DNA of 64,000 bases from Desulfohalobiaceae bacterium S24 (GTDB lineage Bacteria; Desulfobacterota; Desulfovibrionia; Desulfovibrionales; Desulfothermaceae): the NCBI GenBank assembly GCA_011389765.1, contig JAABTT010000005.1, forward strand, positions 24,456-88,455. The letters run 5' to 3'. Positions 28,060 through 35,970 of this stretch are shown piece by piece. Position 1 is the first letter of the stretch. Each line of letters starts with the position of its first letter. The notes under the pieces were generated by a model, which did no database searches, had not been told where the DNA came from, and saw only the letters and a program-made list of their open reading frames with translations. The translations under genes were made by a program, and so were the position numbers.

Positions 28060-29484
28060 ATGCACATGGAACAGAACATGCTCCAGAAACAATTCGATTC
28101 CATTTTTCATTTTACCAACTACGGGATCTGGATCATGGATGGGCAGGGCGTGGTCTTGCGGGTGAATGAAGCCGCAGAGCAGCTCATCGATGTGAAATCA
28201 AAAAATATTATCGGTAAAAATATCAAAGAATTAGAGCGAAAAGGCATCATTGACCAGGCCCTGACGCCGCAAATTCTGTCGAGCCGGAGTCCGGCGACCC
28301 GACTCATCCACCTTTTAAAAACCAAAAAGCAGATCCTTTCGACGGGAATTCCGGTTTTTGACGAGCAGGGACGGATCGCTCTCGTGGTAGTCAATGAATA
28401 TGACATCACCACCCTGAATTCCCTTAAGGAGCAGCTTGAACAATTGCAGAATGTGGCCCAGAAATACCAGGACGAATTGTCCAATATTCATCTGGCGGAT
28501 CTCAAAGAGCACGGCATCGTCTCCGAGAGCATGGAGATGCGCCAACTGCTCAATGCCTCCCTGAAGCTGGCCCGCCTGGATGTTTCCAATATCCTCATCA
28601 CCGGGGAATCCGGAACCGGAAAAGGACTGGTGGCCCAGTTCGTCCATGACAGCGGCAAACGCAAGGAAAAGCCTTTTGTTCAAGTCAATTGTGCGGCTTT
28701 GCCGGAAAGTCTTTTGGAAGCCGAGTTATTCGGATATGAAAAAGGGGCCTTTACCGGCGCCACCAGAGGGAAAATCGGGTTTTTTGAAATGGCCCAGGAC
28801 GGAACGATCCTCCTTGATGAAATCGGAGAACTCCCGTTTTCAGTTCAGGCCAAGCTCTTGAAGTGCCTTGAAGATCACCAGGTCATGCATATTGGCGGCA
28901 TCAAGCCCATACCCATCAACTGTACGATTATTGCCGCGACCAACAGAGACCTTCACGCGAGGGTTGAAGACAAGGCCTTCAGGCCGGATCTTTATCACCG
29001 GCTGAACGCCTTCAGCGTCAAGGTTCCGTCGCTCCGGGAACGTCCCGAGGATATCATCGCCCTGGTCAACGCCTATCTCTATAAATACAATACCGAATAC
29101 AGCATGAATAAACGCATATCCCTGCGCGGCATGAATCTGCTCCTGGATTACGAATTCCCCGGCAATGTTCGGGAACTCAAGAATATTCTTCGCCAGCTCG
29201 TGGTCATGACCGAAGAGGACCTCTTAGACGGTGCCATCAGGGAGAAGGTACAAAAACAGAGCACAAAGCAGACAGCAGTGTCCGGTGTTGGAGGCTCCGA
29301 GGGTATGAATCTGACAAAGCAGATTGAATCATTTGAGAGATCGATTTTGATTCGATCCATGAAAAAGTGCAAAAGCACTCGGAAGATCGCGGCGCATCTT
29401 AAGATAAGCCAATCCATGGTGGCCAGGAAACTCAAAAAACACGGACTTTCAACCCATTCGAATCCGACCGGAAAAGAAAGGTGA
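28060..29484 (+). CDS. PAS-domain sigma-54-dependent transcriptional activator
   Basis: Enhancer-binding protein that opens sigma-54 promoters. The 474 residues show an N-terminal PAS domain (about 10-125; FDSIFHFTNYGIWIMDGQG) as likely sensor, a linker coiled coil, the AAA+ core with Walker A GESGTGKGLV, the sigma-54-contact loop GAFTGAT and Walker B DGTILLDEIGE, and a C-terminal Fis-type helix-turn-helix (STRKIAAHLKISQSMVARKL). It lies between two transcription units that both have -24/-12 promoters, so it probably controls both in response to a small molecule or redox state sensed by the PAS domain. A terminator follows at 29493. Confidence 0.93.
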   Translation: MHMEQNMLQKQFDSIFHFTNYGIWIMDGQGVVLRVNEAAEQLIDVKSKNIIGKNIKELERKGIIDQALTPQILSSRSPATRLIHLLKTKKQILSTGIPVFDEQGRIALVVVNEYDITTLNSLKEQLEQLQNVAQKYQDELSNIHLADLKEHGIVSESMEMRQLLNASLKLARLDVSNILITGESGTGKGLVAQFVHDSGKRKEKPFVQVNCAALPESLLEAELFGYEKGAFTGATRGKIGFFEMAQDGTILLDEIGELPFSVQAKLLKCLEDHQVMHIGGIKPIPINCTIIAATNRDLHARVEDKAFRPDLYHRLNAFSVKVPSLRERPEDIIALVNAYLYKYNTEYSMNKRISLRGMNLLLDYEFPGNVRELKNILRQLVVMTEEDLLDGAIREKVQKQSTKQTAVSGVGGSEGMNLTKQIESFERSILIRSMKKCKSTRKIAAHLKISQSMVARKLKKHGLSTHSNPTGKER

Positions 29485-29492
29485 AAATGTAG

Positions 29493-29520
29493 AAATGAGT
29501 TGAAAGCAACTCATTTTTCT
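29493..29520 (+). terminator. Intrinsic terminator after the sigma-54 activator
   Basis: A 10-bp stem AAATGAGTTG / CAACTCATTT (29493-29502 with 29507-29516, loop AAAG) runs into TTTTTCT. Confidence 0.75.
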
Positions 29521-29570
29521 GTAATAATATCAGATTATTTTCGTGACAGATCCCTTCTTTTCAGATTTTT

Positions 29571-29596
29571 GATTCGAATTTGACTCGATTTGAATC
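29571..29596. promoter_or_regulatory. Possible activator-binding inverted repeat
   Basis: GATTCGAAT at 29571-29579 is repeated inverted, with one mismatch, at 29588-29596. It lies about 65-90 bases upstream of the -24 element at 29660, a usual place for a sigma-54 enhancer site. No identical site was found near the divergent promoter, so this is weak. Confidence 0.3.
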
Positions 29597-29659
29597 TTTT
29601 TTTGGCGGTCCTACTTCCCAAGATTTCGGAATCATACTAAAAAATAGAATGTTCTGTTC

Positions 29660-29675
29660 TGGCCCGGTATTTGCT
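29660..29675 (+). promoter_or_regulatory. Candidate sigma-54 promoter for the flavoprotein gene
   Basis: TGGCCCG-GTAT-TTGCT differs from the -24/-12 consensus at one conserved base, with GG and GC ten bases apart. It is 158 bases before the ATG at 29834 and downstream of the activator's terminator. Confidence 0.7.
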
Positions 29676-29683
29676 ATTTCCTT

Positions 29684-29770
29684 TAAAATAAAGTTATTGG
29701 TTTTGTCTCAGATAACCAGCTCTTATTCTTTGTCTTAACAATCGTAAATCGCAAATCCAAAATCCTATAT
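29684..29770. repeat. Intergenic repeat, AATCGTAAATCC family (copy 3)
   Basis: Contains AAGTTATTGGTTTTGTCTCA and AACAATCGTAAATCGCAAAT, matching copies 1 and 2 with some divergence. It lies in the untranslated leader of the flavoprotein transcript. Confidence 0.5.
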
Positions 29771-29833
29771 TTCCCGTATGCTTGCAGTGCTGAATTGCAG
29801 CAATCTTTAAATTTTTAGCTTTGGAGGGTTCTG

Positions 29834-32296
29834 ATGGCGAAGGAAATTCCCACGCACGCTCAGGTTGTCATTATCGGCGGAGGCATTGTCGGCTGCAGCG
29901 TGGCCTATCATTTGGCCAAGCTGGGCTGGAAGGACGTCCTGCTTTTGGAGCGCAAGACCATTGCTTCGGGATCGACTTGGGCCGCGGCCGGACTGCTGGG
30001 GCAGTTATGGGCCAACGCTCCGCTGACCAAACTGGCTGTTTACGGGGCCGATTTGTATTCCCGCCTGGAGGAGGAAACCGGGCAGCCCACGGGATACCAG
30101 CGTCCGGGATCGATTCGGGTGGCCCAGACCGCGGCCCGCAAGGAGGAATTCGATCGTTCCATGCAGATGGCCAGGGCCTTTGGGGTGGAAATGGAAGAGA
30201 TCAGTCTTTCCGAGGCCAAGCGGCTTTTCCCTTTATTGCACATCGAGGATTTGACGACGGCTTATCTCCAGCCCAACGACGGACACACTAATCCGGAGGA
30301 CACCACCCAGGCTCTGGCCAGAGGGGCCCGGTCCGGGGGTGTTACAATTCTGGAAAATGTGAAAGTGACCGGAATTCAGCTGGCCCACGCCAGTTCGAAC
30401 CTGATCAACAGGGTCCGGAGCGTCCGGACCGATCTTGGCGACGTGAAATGCGAGTATCTGGTAAACTGCAGCGGGATGTGGTCCCGGGAACTGGGGAAAA
30501 TGCTCGACGTCAGCTTTCCCTTGTTCGCGGCGGAACATATGCATATGACCACCAATCCTCTGGAGGGGACCTACAAAGGCATGCCCTATATCCGGGATAT
30601 GGACGGCTATATTTATATCAAGGAAGAGATGGGCGGATTGTTGATGGGCGGTTTCGAACCGGTGGCCAAACCCTGGGGCATGGAGGGAATCCCTGAGAAT
30701 TTCGCCCACACCCAGCTCCAGGAGGACTGGGACCAGTTTGAAGTTTTTATGAACAGCGCCATCCAACGGGTTCCGGCATTCAAGGAGGCCGAGATCAACA
30801 GCCTGACCACGGTGCCGGAGAGTTTTACGCCGGACACCGCCTATATGCTCGGCGAGGTTCCGGGGATCAAAAACGTGTTTGTGGCCACGGGCATGAACTC
30901 CGTGGGCATTACCAGCGCCGGCGGAGCCGGCCGGGCCCTGGCCCAATGGATCGATCAGGGCTATCCTGAAGATGATTTATCAGCTGTTGATGTGCGCCGC
31001 TTTTTCCCCTGGCAGCAAAATCGCTATTACCTGCAGGACCGGGTGGTGGAGGCCGTGGGCAATCTCTACGCAGACCATTGGCCTTTCAAGCAGCCGGTCA
31101 CTTCCAGAAATGTCCGCCAAACCCCCTTTCACGACCGGCTTGCGGACCGGGGCGCCTGCTTCGGCGTGGTCGCCGGCTGGGAGCGGGCCAACTGGTTTGC
31201 TCCGGAAGGGGTTCCAGCGGAGTATGCCTACAACTGGGGTCGCCAGAACTGGTTTTCCTATTCCGCTGCAGAACATATGGCCGTCCGGGAGAATGTCGGA
31301 GTCTACGATCTGTCCTCCATGGCCAAGCTTCTGGTCCAGGGCCGGGATGCCTGCAGGATTCTGCAGCAGGTCTGCGGCAATGATGTGGATGTGGCCCGGG
31401 GCAAAGTGGTCTACACCCAGTTGCTCAATGCCAGGGGGGGCATCGAAGGCGATATTACCGTGACCAGACTGGCCGAGGATCAGTTCTTTGTGGTCAGCCC
31501 CGGGGCCTGCGCCACCCGGGATATGGACACGATCAAGCGGCAGATCGGCCCGGACGATTTTGTGACTCTGAGCGACATGACCTCGGGCTACACTATGCTC
31601 GCGGTTATGGGCCCCCGGTCCAGAGAGCTCTTATCCACGCTGACGGATGCGGACCTGTCCAATGCAGGTTTTCCCTTTGCCACAGCCAGGGAGATCGACC
31701 TGGCCTATGCGCGGCCCCTGGCCGTTAGGATGTCCTTTGTGGGGGAGTTGGGCTGGGAATTATACATTCCCACTGAATTTTCCAATAATGTCTTTGACGC
31801 CTTGATGGAAAAAGGGGAATCGTTCAACTTGAAGCTGGTGGGCCTGCACGCCCTGGATTCACTGCGTCTGGAAAAAGGCTTCAAGCATTGGGGTGCGGAT
31901 ATCACTCCGGAGGACACGCCCCTGGAGGCCGGCCTGGGCTTTTGCGTCAAGTTTGACAAAGGTGATTTTCAAGGCAGGGAGGCTTTGCTGCAGCAGAAGA
32001 AAAACGGTCTGAGCCGCAAGCTGGTCATGTTTTCCATTGATGATCCTGAGCCCTTGATTTATCATGATGAACCTCTCTATCGCAACGGGGAACTGGTGGC
32101 TGAAAATACCCACGGGGCGTATGCCCATGCCTTCGGCCGTTCCATCGGCATGTGTTATCTGCAAAAAGAAGGCGGCATCAGCGATGACTGGATCAGGCAG
32201 GGCGAGTATGCGATCAATGTGGCCGGAACACTGTATCCCGTCACCATTCACCTGGAGCCGCTCTATGACCCCAAAAGCACCAGGGTCAGGATGTAG
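29834..32296 (+). CDS. Dimethylglycine/sarcosine dehydrogenase-like FAD oxidoreductase with GcvT domain
   Basis: A DAO-type flavoprotein fused to an aminomethyltransferase (GcvT) domain, the architecture of dimethylglycine and sarcosine dehydrogenases, which oxidatively demethylate N-methylglycines and pass the one-carbon unit to tetrahydrofolate. The 820 residues start with the FAD-binding fold (VVIIGGGIVGCSVAYHLAKLG), and the GcvT part fills about 430-820. In covalent DMGDH/SARDH enzymes a His stands in Thr-Trp-His-Ala-Ala-Gly; here it is Ala (GSTWAAAGLLG), so flavin should be bound non-covalently. GGAGG precedes the ATG. The stop is TAG; readthrough would add 16 residues. Confidence 0.88.
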   Translation: MAKEIPTHAQVVIIGGGIVGCSVAYHLAKLGWKDVLLLERKTIASGSTWAAAGLLGQLWANAPLTKLAVYGADLYSRLEEETGQPTGYQRPGSIRVAQTAARKEEFDRSMQMARAFGVEMEEISLSEAKRLFPLLHIEDLTTAYLQPNDGHTNPEDTTQALARGARSGGVTILENVKVTGIQLAHASSNLINRVRSVRTDLGDVKCEYLVNCSGMWSRELGKMLDVSFPLFAAEHMHMTTNPLEGTYKGMPYIRDMDGYIYIKEEMGGLLMGGFEPVAKPWGMEGIPENFAHTQLQEDWDQFEVFMNSAIQRVPAFKEAEINSLTTVPESFTPDTAYMLGEVPGIKNVFVATGMNSVGITSAGGAGRALAQWIDQGYPEDDLSAVDVRRFFPWQQNRYYLQDRVVEAVGNLYADHWPFKQPVTSRNVRQTPFHDRLADRGACFGVVAGWERANWFAPEGVPAEYAYNWGRQNWFSYSAAEHMAVRENVGVYDLSSMAKLLVQGRDACRILQQVCGNDVDVARGKVVYTQLLNARGGIEGDITVTRLAEDQFFVVSPGACATRDMDTIKRQIGPDDFVTLSDMTSGYTMLAVMGPRSRELLSTLTDADLSNAGFPFATAREIDLAYARPLAVRMSFVGELGWELYIPTEFSNNVFDALMEKGESFNLKLVGLHALDSLRLEKGFKHWGADITPEDTPLEAGLGFCVKFDKGDFQGREALLQQKKNGLSRKLVMFSIDDPEPLIYHDEPLYRNGELVAENTHGAYAHAFGRSIGMCYLQKEGGISDDWIRQGEYAINVAGTLYPVTIHLEPLYDPKSTRVRM

Positions 32297-32297
32297 A

Positions 32298-32430
32298 TCA
32301 GACTTCGTACCGACATTACGGCTTTGAACCTTAAGACTATAAAATAATTAGCAATATTTGAAATCTTGTTAAAATTGGACATTCCTTTGGTTTCTGGTTT
32401 CAGGTGTCGGGTGTCTGGAAAGGCAAAATC
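32298..32430. repeat. Outer inverted repeat, left arm part 1
   Basis: About 130 bp whose reverse complement recurs at 37450-37585 (shared words ACATTAC, AAAATAATT, TTAAAATTGGACATTC, GGTTTCTGGT). Together with part 2 (32700-32797) it forms the left member of an inverted pair around mttB, proX and dppB. Confidence 0.7.
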
Positions 32431-32447
32431 CGCAAACTCCTATGAAA

Positions 32448-32694
32448 CTTCATTTTTCTTTCTCCGTCACCCCGGCGTAGGCCGGGGTCCAGCTCTTACA
32501 ATTTCGGTCTGGATTCCGGCTCCCGGATCGGGGTCCGGGACAGGCCCCGCCGGAATGACGGAGGAGTGACCCAAAGTTACTTCACTGATCAAACTGGCAG
32601 TCGTTGTTTTTAAATGAACAGCATAACAGATCAGTCGTATATTATTTTAAATATCAAATAATTATATGTCAGGGCTGCCAGCGGCTGGCGCTGA
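32448..32694. repeat. Partial hairpin-ended repeat element (copy C)
   Basis: Holds the core CCGTCACCCCGGC and its inverted partner CGCCGGAATGACGG, the right arm CACTGATCAAACTGGCAGTC (32584-32603), the linker with ATGAACAGCATAACAG, and a degenerate terminal hairpin near 32669-32694. The left hairpin is missing. It lies between the two parts of the left outer repeat, as if inserted there. Confidence 0.65.
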
Positions 32695-32699
32695 AACCT

Positions 32700-32797
32700 G
32701 AAACCAGACACATGAAACCACAAAATGAGGCAAAAAATAACACAAGATGTCCAATAAATCCTTATGATTTACGCGTCCTGTAAAGAACTCTGTATTT
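32700..32797. repeat. Outer inverted repeat, left arm part 2
   Basis: The reverse complement of this stretch matches 37331-37425 (shared words CTTTACAGGACGCGTA and TTGGACATCTTGTG). In the right-hand copy the two parts lie about 25-30 bases apart, without copy C between them. From 32800 to 32840 a diverged fourth copy of the AATCGTAAATCC repeat follows. Confidence 0.7.
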
Positions 32798-32889
32798 CCT
32801 GTCTGAACAATCGGAAATCGCAATTCGAAAATCGAAAATACGCTTGAAATTCCAAAAACCGTGAAGAGTGAACCTCAAAAGGAGGTCCC

Positions 32890-34356
32890 ATGAAACGATT
32901 CATGAAATCCGGCATTCAACGCAGTTCAGGGTTCAGCTTAAACGTCATGAGCGATGACGAAGCCCATGAAATCCATTTGGGCACCCTGGAGATCCTCAAG
33001 GATGTCGGGGTCTATGTCCAAAGTGAAAAAGCCCGGGAGATATTTGCTTCCGGGGGCTGCAAAGTGGATCAGGCACAGGAAGTCGTGAAAATACCGAATT
33101 GGGTGGTGGAAGAGGCCATTCGTTCCGCTCCGGCCAGTTTCCAGGCCTGCGGTCGGCGGCCGGAAGACGATGTCATGCTGGAAGACGGCCGGGTGAGTTT
33201 CACCAACTTCGGGGAAGGCATCATGTTCGTGGATCCCTACAGCGGTGAACACCGGGAGACCACCAAGGCCGATATTGAAAAGGCGGCCCTGGTCATCGAC
33301 TCCTTGGACTGCATCGCAACCTATGAACGCTGCATGTGCTCTCATGACAAGCCGGCCCCGGTTCAGGCCCTGCATAATGCCGAGGCCTCCTTGACCAATA
33401 CCACCAAGCATCACTGGCTGGGGCCGGTGGATCGCTACCAGTCCGGCAAGATCATCGACATGTGTTCGGCCATCGTGGGAGGAAAAGAGAAGCTCCGGGA
33501 GCGGCCCATCCTGACCTTTGTGACCTGTCCCATCAGTCCCTTGAAGCTGCCGGAGGATCATTGTGACATCACCATGGCCGCCGCGGAAAACGGAATCGGG
33601 GTCAATGTCATTGCCATGGCCATGTCCGGGGGGTCAGGCCCCATCCATCTGGCCGGCACCCTGGTGGTGCAGAACAGTGAAGTCCTGGCCACCTTGGTCC
33701 TCAATCAGTTGACCGAGAAGGGCTCGCCCTTTGTCTACGCCAGTTCCACCTGCCCCATGGATTTGAAGCGAGCCACAGCCTCTGTGGGATCGCCGGAAAC
33801 CGCCATGATCAGCGCTGCGGTGGCCCGCCTGGCCAAGTACTATTCGCTGCCCTGTTTTGTGGCCGGCGGCTAGGGGGACAGCAAAGTTGTGGATGCCCAG
33901 TCCGGCCATGAAAAAACCATCACCGGCCTATTGCCCGCTTTGGCAGGCGCCAATGTGGTCTACGGCTGCGGGATGCTGGAAATGGGCATTACCTTTGATC
34001 TGGCTCAGCTGGTTCTGGACAATGAAATCGCCTCCATGATTCTGCACACCCTGCAGGGCGTGCCGGTCAGCGACGCTACCCTGGCCGTGGACATGATCAA
34101 GGAAATGGGCATCGGCAAGGATTATCTGGCCCATGAATCCACCTACAATTTCATGCGCACCCAGTCCCAGGCCAAGCTCATTGACCGCCAGATGCGGGCC
34201 AACTGGGAAGCGGCCGGGGGGAAGGACATCTACGCCCGGGCCCATGAAAAAATGCTGGACATCCTCAAGACGCATGAGCCGGTGCCCCTGCCGGATACGA
34301 TCCGGGAGGAGGTACGTTCCATCGTGGAAGAAGCGGAGAAGGAGACCGGAATTTGA
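32890..34356 (+). CDS. mttB: Trimethylamine:corrinoid methyltransferase with in-frame amber codon (pyrrolysine 328)
   Basis: Transfers a methyl group from trimethylamine to the Co(I) of a cognate corrinoid protein, giving dimethylamine. The frame opens at the ATG at 32890 (AGGAGG upstream) and is broken by one TAG at 33871-33873, codon 328, then continues in the same frame to TGA at 34354-34356. The whole is 488 residues with pyrrolysine counted, the normal MttB length. Around the TAG the reading is Val-Ala-Gly-Gly-Pyl-Gly-Asp-Ser-Lys, the position of pyrrolysine in methanogen MttB. The downstream part keeps full family similarity (LAGANVVYGCGMLEMG, then LAHESTYNF). Decoding needs pylT, pylS and pylBCD, none of which is in the window; nor is mttC. 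Confidence 0.95.
33871..33873 (+). other. In-frame TAG, predicted pyrrolysine codon
   Basis: The only stop triplet inside the 489-codon mttB frame, located at the conserved pyrrolysine position of the family. Coding similarity continues without a shift on both sides. Confidence 0.93.
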
Positions 34357-34481
34357 TGTCAGCTTTGCCTCTGGCAAATCTGACATATAAGCATTTGATA
34401 TTTAAAACAATATACGACTGAGCTGTTATGCTGTTCATTTTAAACAACGACTGCCAGTTTGATCAGTGAAGAAACTTTGAA
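34357..34481. repeat. Half copy of hairpin-ended repeat (copy D), directly after mttB
   Basis: Begins at the base after the mttB stop with a 13-bp stem (34357-34369 with 34373-34385), then the linker ATTTGATATTTAAAACAATA and the arm GACTGCCAGTTTGATCAGTG, as in the left half of copy B. The hairpin may act as the mttB terminator. Confidence 0.65.
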
Positions 34482-34546
34482 GAAAAATCGAGTTTCATAC
34501 CCGACGAGCGTTGGAAGTTCGATATTCATTCCTTCAGGCAGAATTT

Positions 34547-34704
34547 GAACGTCCAACATCGAACGTCGAACATCGAACTTTGAATGAAGAAAAAAGAAAA
34601 ACGAATGAAATACCAATTACTTGAAGAAAAAGCTGATTCGGGGATATGAGCATATCTTTTCTTTGATTCACCATTGGACGTTCGACGTTCGATGTTCGAT
34701 GTTC
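34547..34704. repeat. Simple-sequence inverted repeat (GAACGTCGAACATC type)
   Basis: Words of the form CATCGAACGTCGAACATCG (34547-34582) recur inverted at 34674-34704. This type of GAAC/GTTC-rich intergenic palindrome contains no open frame of note. From 34705 to 34837 I see only the proX leader. Confidence 0.55.
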
Positions 34705-34837
34705 ATTCTGTCACGCCCTTTGGTTCAAAAAAGTTCGAAGTTTCATACGAGCCCGTCTGGGTTTCAGAAAATCTCCTTGATGCCGGAAGCATTGAGTAGT
34801 TGATTATATACCTTTCCTTAATCCCAGGAGGTTTTGT

Positions 34838-35878
34838 ATGCGGTACTGTTTTTTTCGTCGAATGTTTAGTCTGGCCGCGGTCCTCATGATTCTGAGCTTT
34901 ACCACCAGCCTGAATGCAGGAGATCTTCCAGGTAAAGGGGTGACGGTTCGACCCGCACGTGCAACCTGGACCACGGGATTTTTCCTGGAGGCCCTCTACA
35001 GCCGGGCCTTGGAGGAACTGGGGTATCAGGTTCAAAAAGCAAAAGATTTAGCGGTCCCCATTTTCTATCAATCCGTGTGTCAGGGTGATGTCGATTTTTG
35101 GGCCAATAGCTGGTTCCCCTTGCAGAATGTTCAACTTCCGAAAGATTTCGATGAAAAAGCCGAAATCGCCGGCTATGTGATCAAGGCCGGGGCCTTGCAG
35201 GGCTATCTGGCCTCGAAAAAAGATGTGGAAAAGTTTGGCATCACCTCTCTTGCTGATTTTAAACGGCCTGAAGTCAAAAAGGCCTTTGACTCTGACGGGG
35301 ACGGCAAGGCCGAACTCGTTGGATGCCCGCCGGGATGGGGGTGCGAGCTGGCCAACAACTTTCACATGGAGATCTACGGCCTGGAAGATGATATCCATCT
35401 CATCAAGGCAGGGTATTCTGCAGGCATGGCCGATGCATTAGCCCGCTACCAGGCGGGGAAGCCCATTCTTTTTTATACCTGGACCCCGAACTGGACGATC
35501 TACAAACTCAAACCGGGCAAGGATGTTCTGTGGATCAACGTCCCGGAAATTATTGCCAGGGAGTCTGAAAAGCAGTTCAAAGACAAGATGACCATGAGCG
35601 GTGTGGACGGCGCTGTGAGCGATCCCATTAAAATGGGCTATCCCGCCAATGATATCTGTGTTGTTGCCAACAAGACCTTTTTGAAGGAAAACCCAGCGGC
35701 GGAAAAGATCTTTGAGATCATGTCCGTGCCTCTTCAGGATGTTGCGGCGCAGAACGTGAAAATGAATCAAGGAGAGAACAAGCAAAAAGACATCGAACGT
35801 CATGTTGACGAGTGGATCGCTGCGAACCAGGATTTATGGGATTCCTGGCTTGAACAAGGCCGAAATGCTGCGCAGTGA
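34838..35878 (+). CDS. Glycine betaine/proline-type ABC substrate-binding protein (ProX-like)
   Basis: Periplasmic binding protein of the OpuAC/ProX family that captures quaternary amines such as glycine betaine. The 346 residues begin with a signal peptide (positively charged start, hydrophobic core LAAVLMILSFTTSLNAG, likely cleaved near residue 28). The binding domains include several Trp that can form the aromatic cage for the quaternary ammonium (FWANSWFPL, GCPPGWGCE, YTWTPNWTIY). AGGAGG lies before the ATG. No proV or proW gene is adjacent, so it is an orphan or works with a remote permease; a peptide-type ABC transporter follows instead. Confidence 0.88.
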   Translation: MRYCFFRRMFSLAAVLMILSFTTSLNAGDLPGKGVTVRPARATWTTGFFLEALYSRALEELGYQVQKAKDLAVPIFYQSVCQGDVDFWANSWFPLQNVQLPKDFDEKAEIAGYVIKAGALQGYLASKKDVEKFGITSLADFKRPEVKKAFDSDGDGKAELVGCPPGWGCELANNFHMEIYGLEDDIHLIKAGYSAGMADALARYQAGKPILFYTWTPNWTIYKLKPGKDVLWINVPEIIARESEKQFKDKMTMSGVDGAVSDPIKMGYPANDICVVANKTFLKENPAAEKIFEIMSVPLQDVAAQNVKMNQGENKQKDIERHVDEWIAANQDLWDSWLEQGRNAAQ

Positions 35879-35970
35879 TTTTTTTTATGGGTTGCAAAAG
35901 GATGGCTATTCTGCTAATATAAATCATTGACTGCATATGATCATTGTAATCCCTGAACGAAGAGCGGGTT

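Noticed and set aside
33874..34356. A separate gene starting after the TAG of mttB (for example an ATG at 33889)
   Set aside because: It is in the same frame as the upstream part, has no ribosome-binding site, and continues the MttB domain without loss; the TAG fits the known pyrrolysine position.
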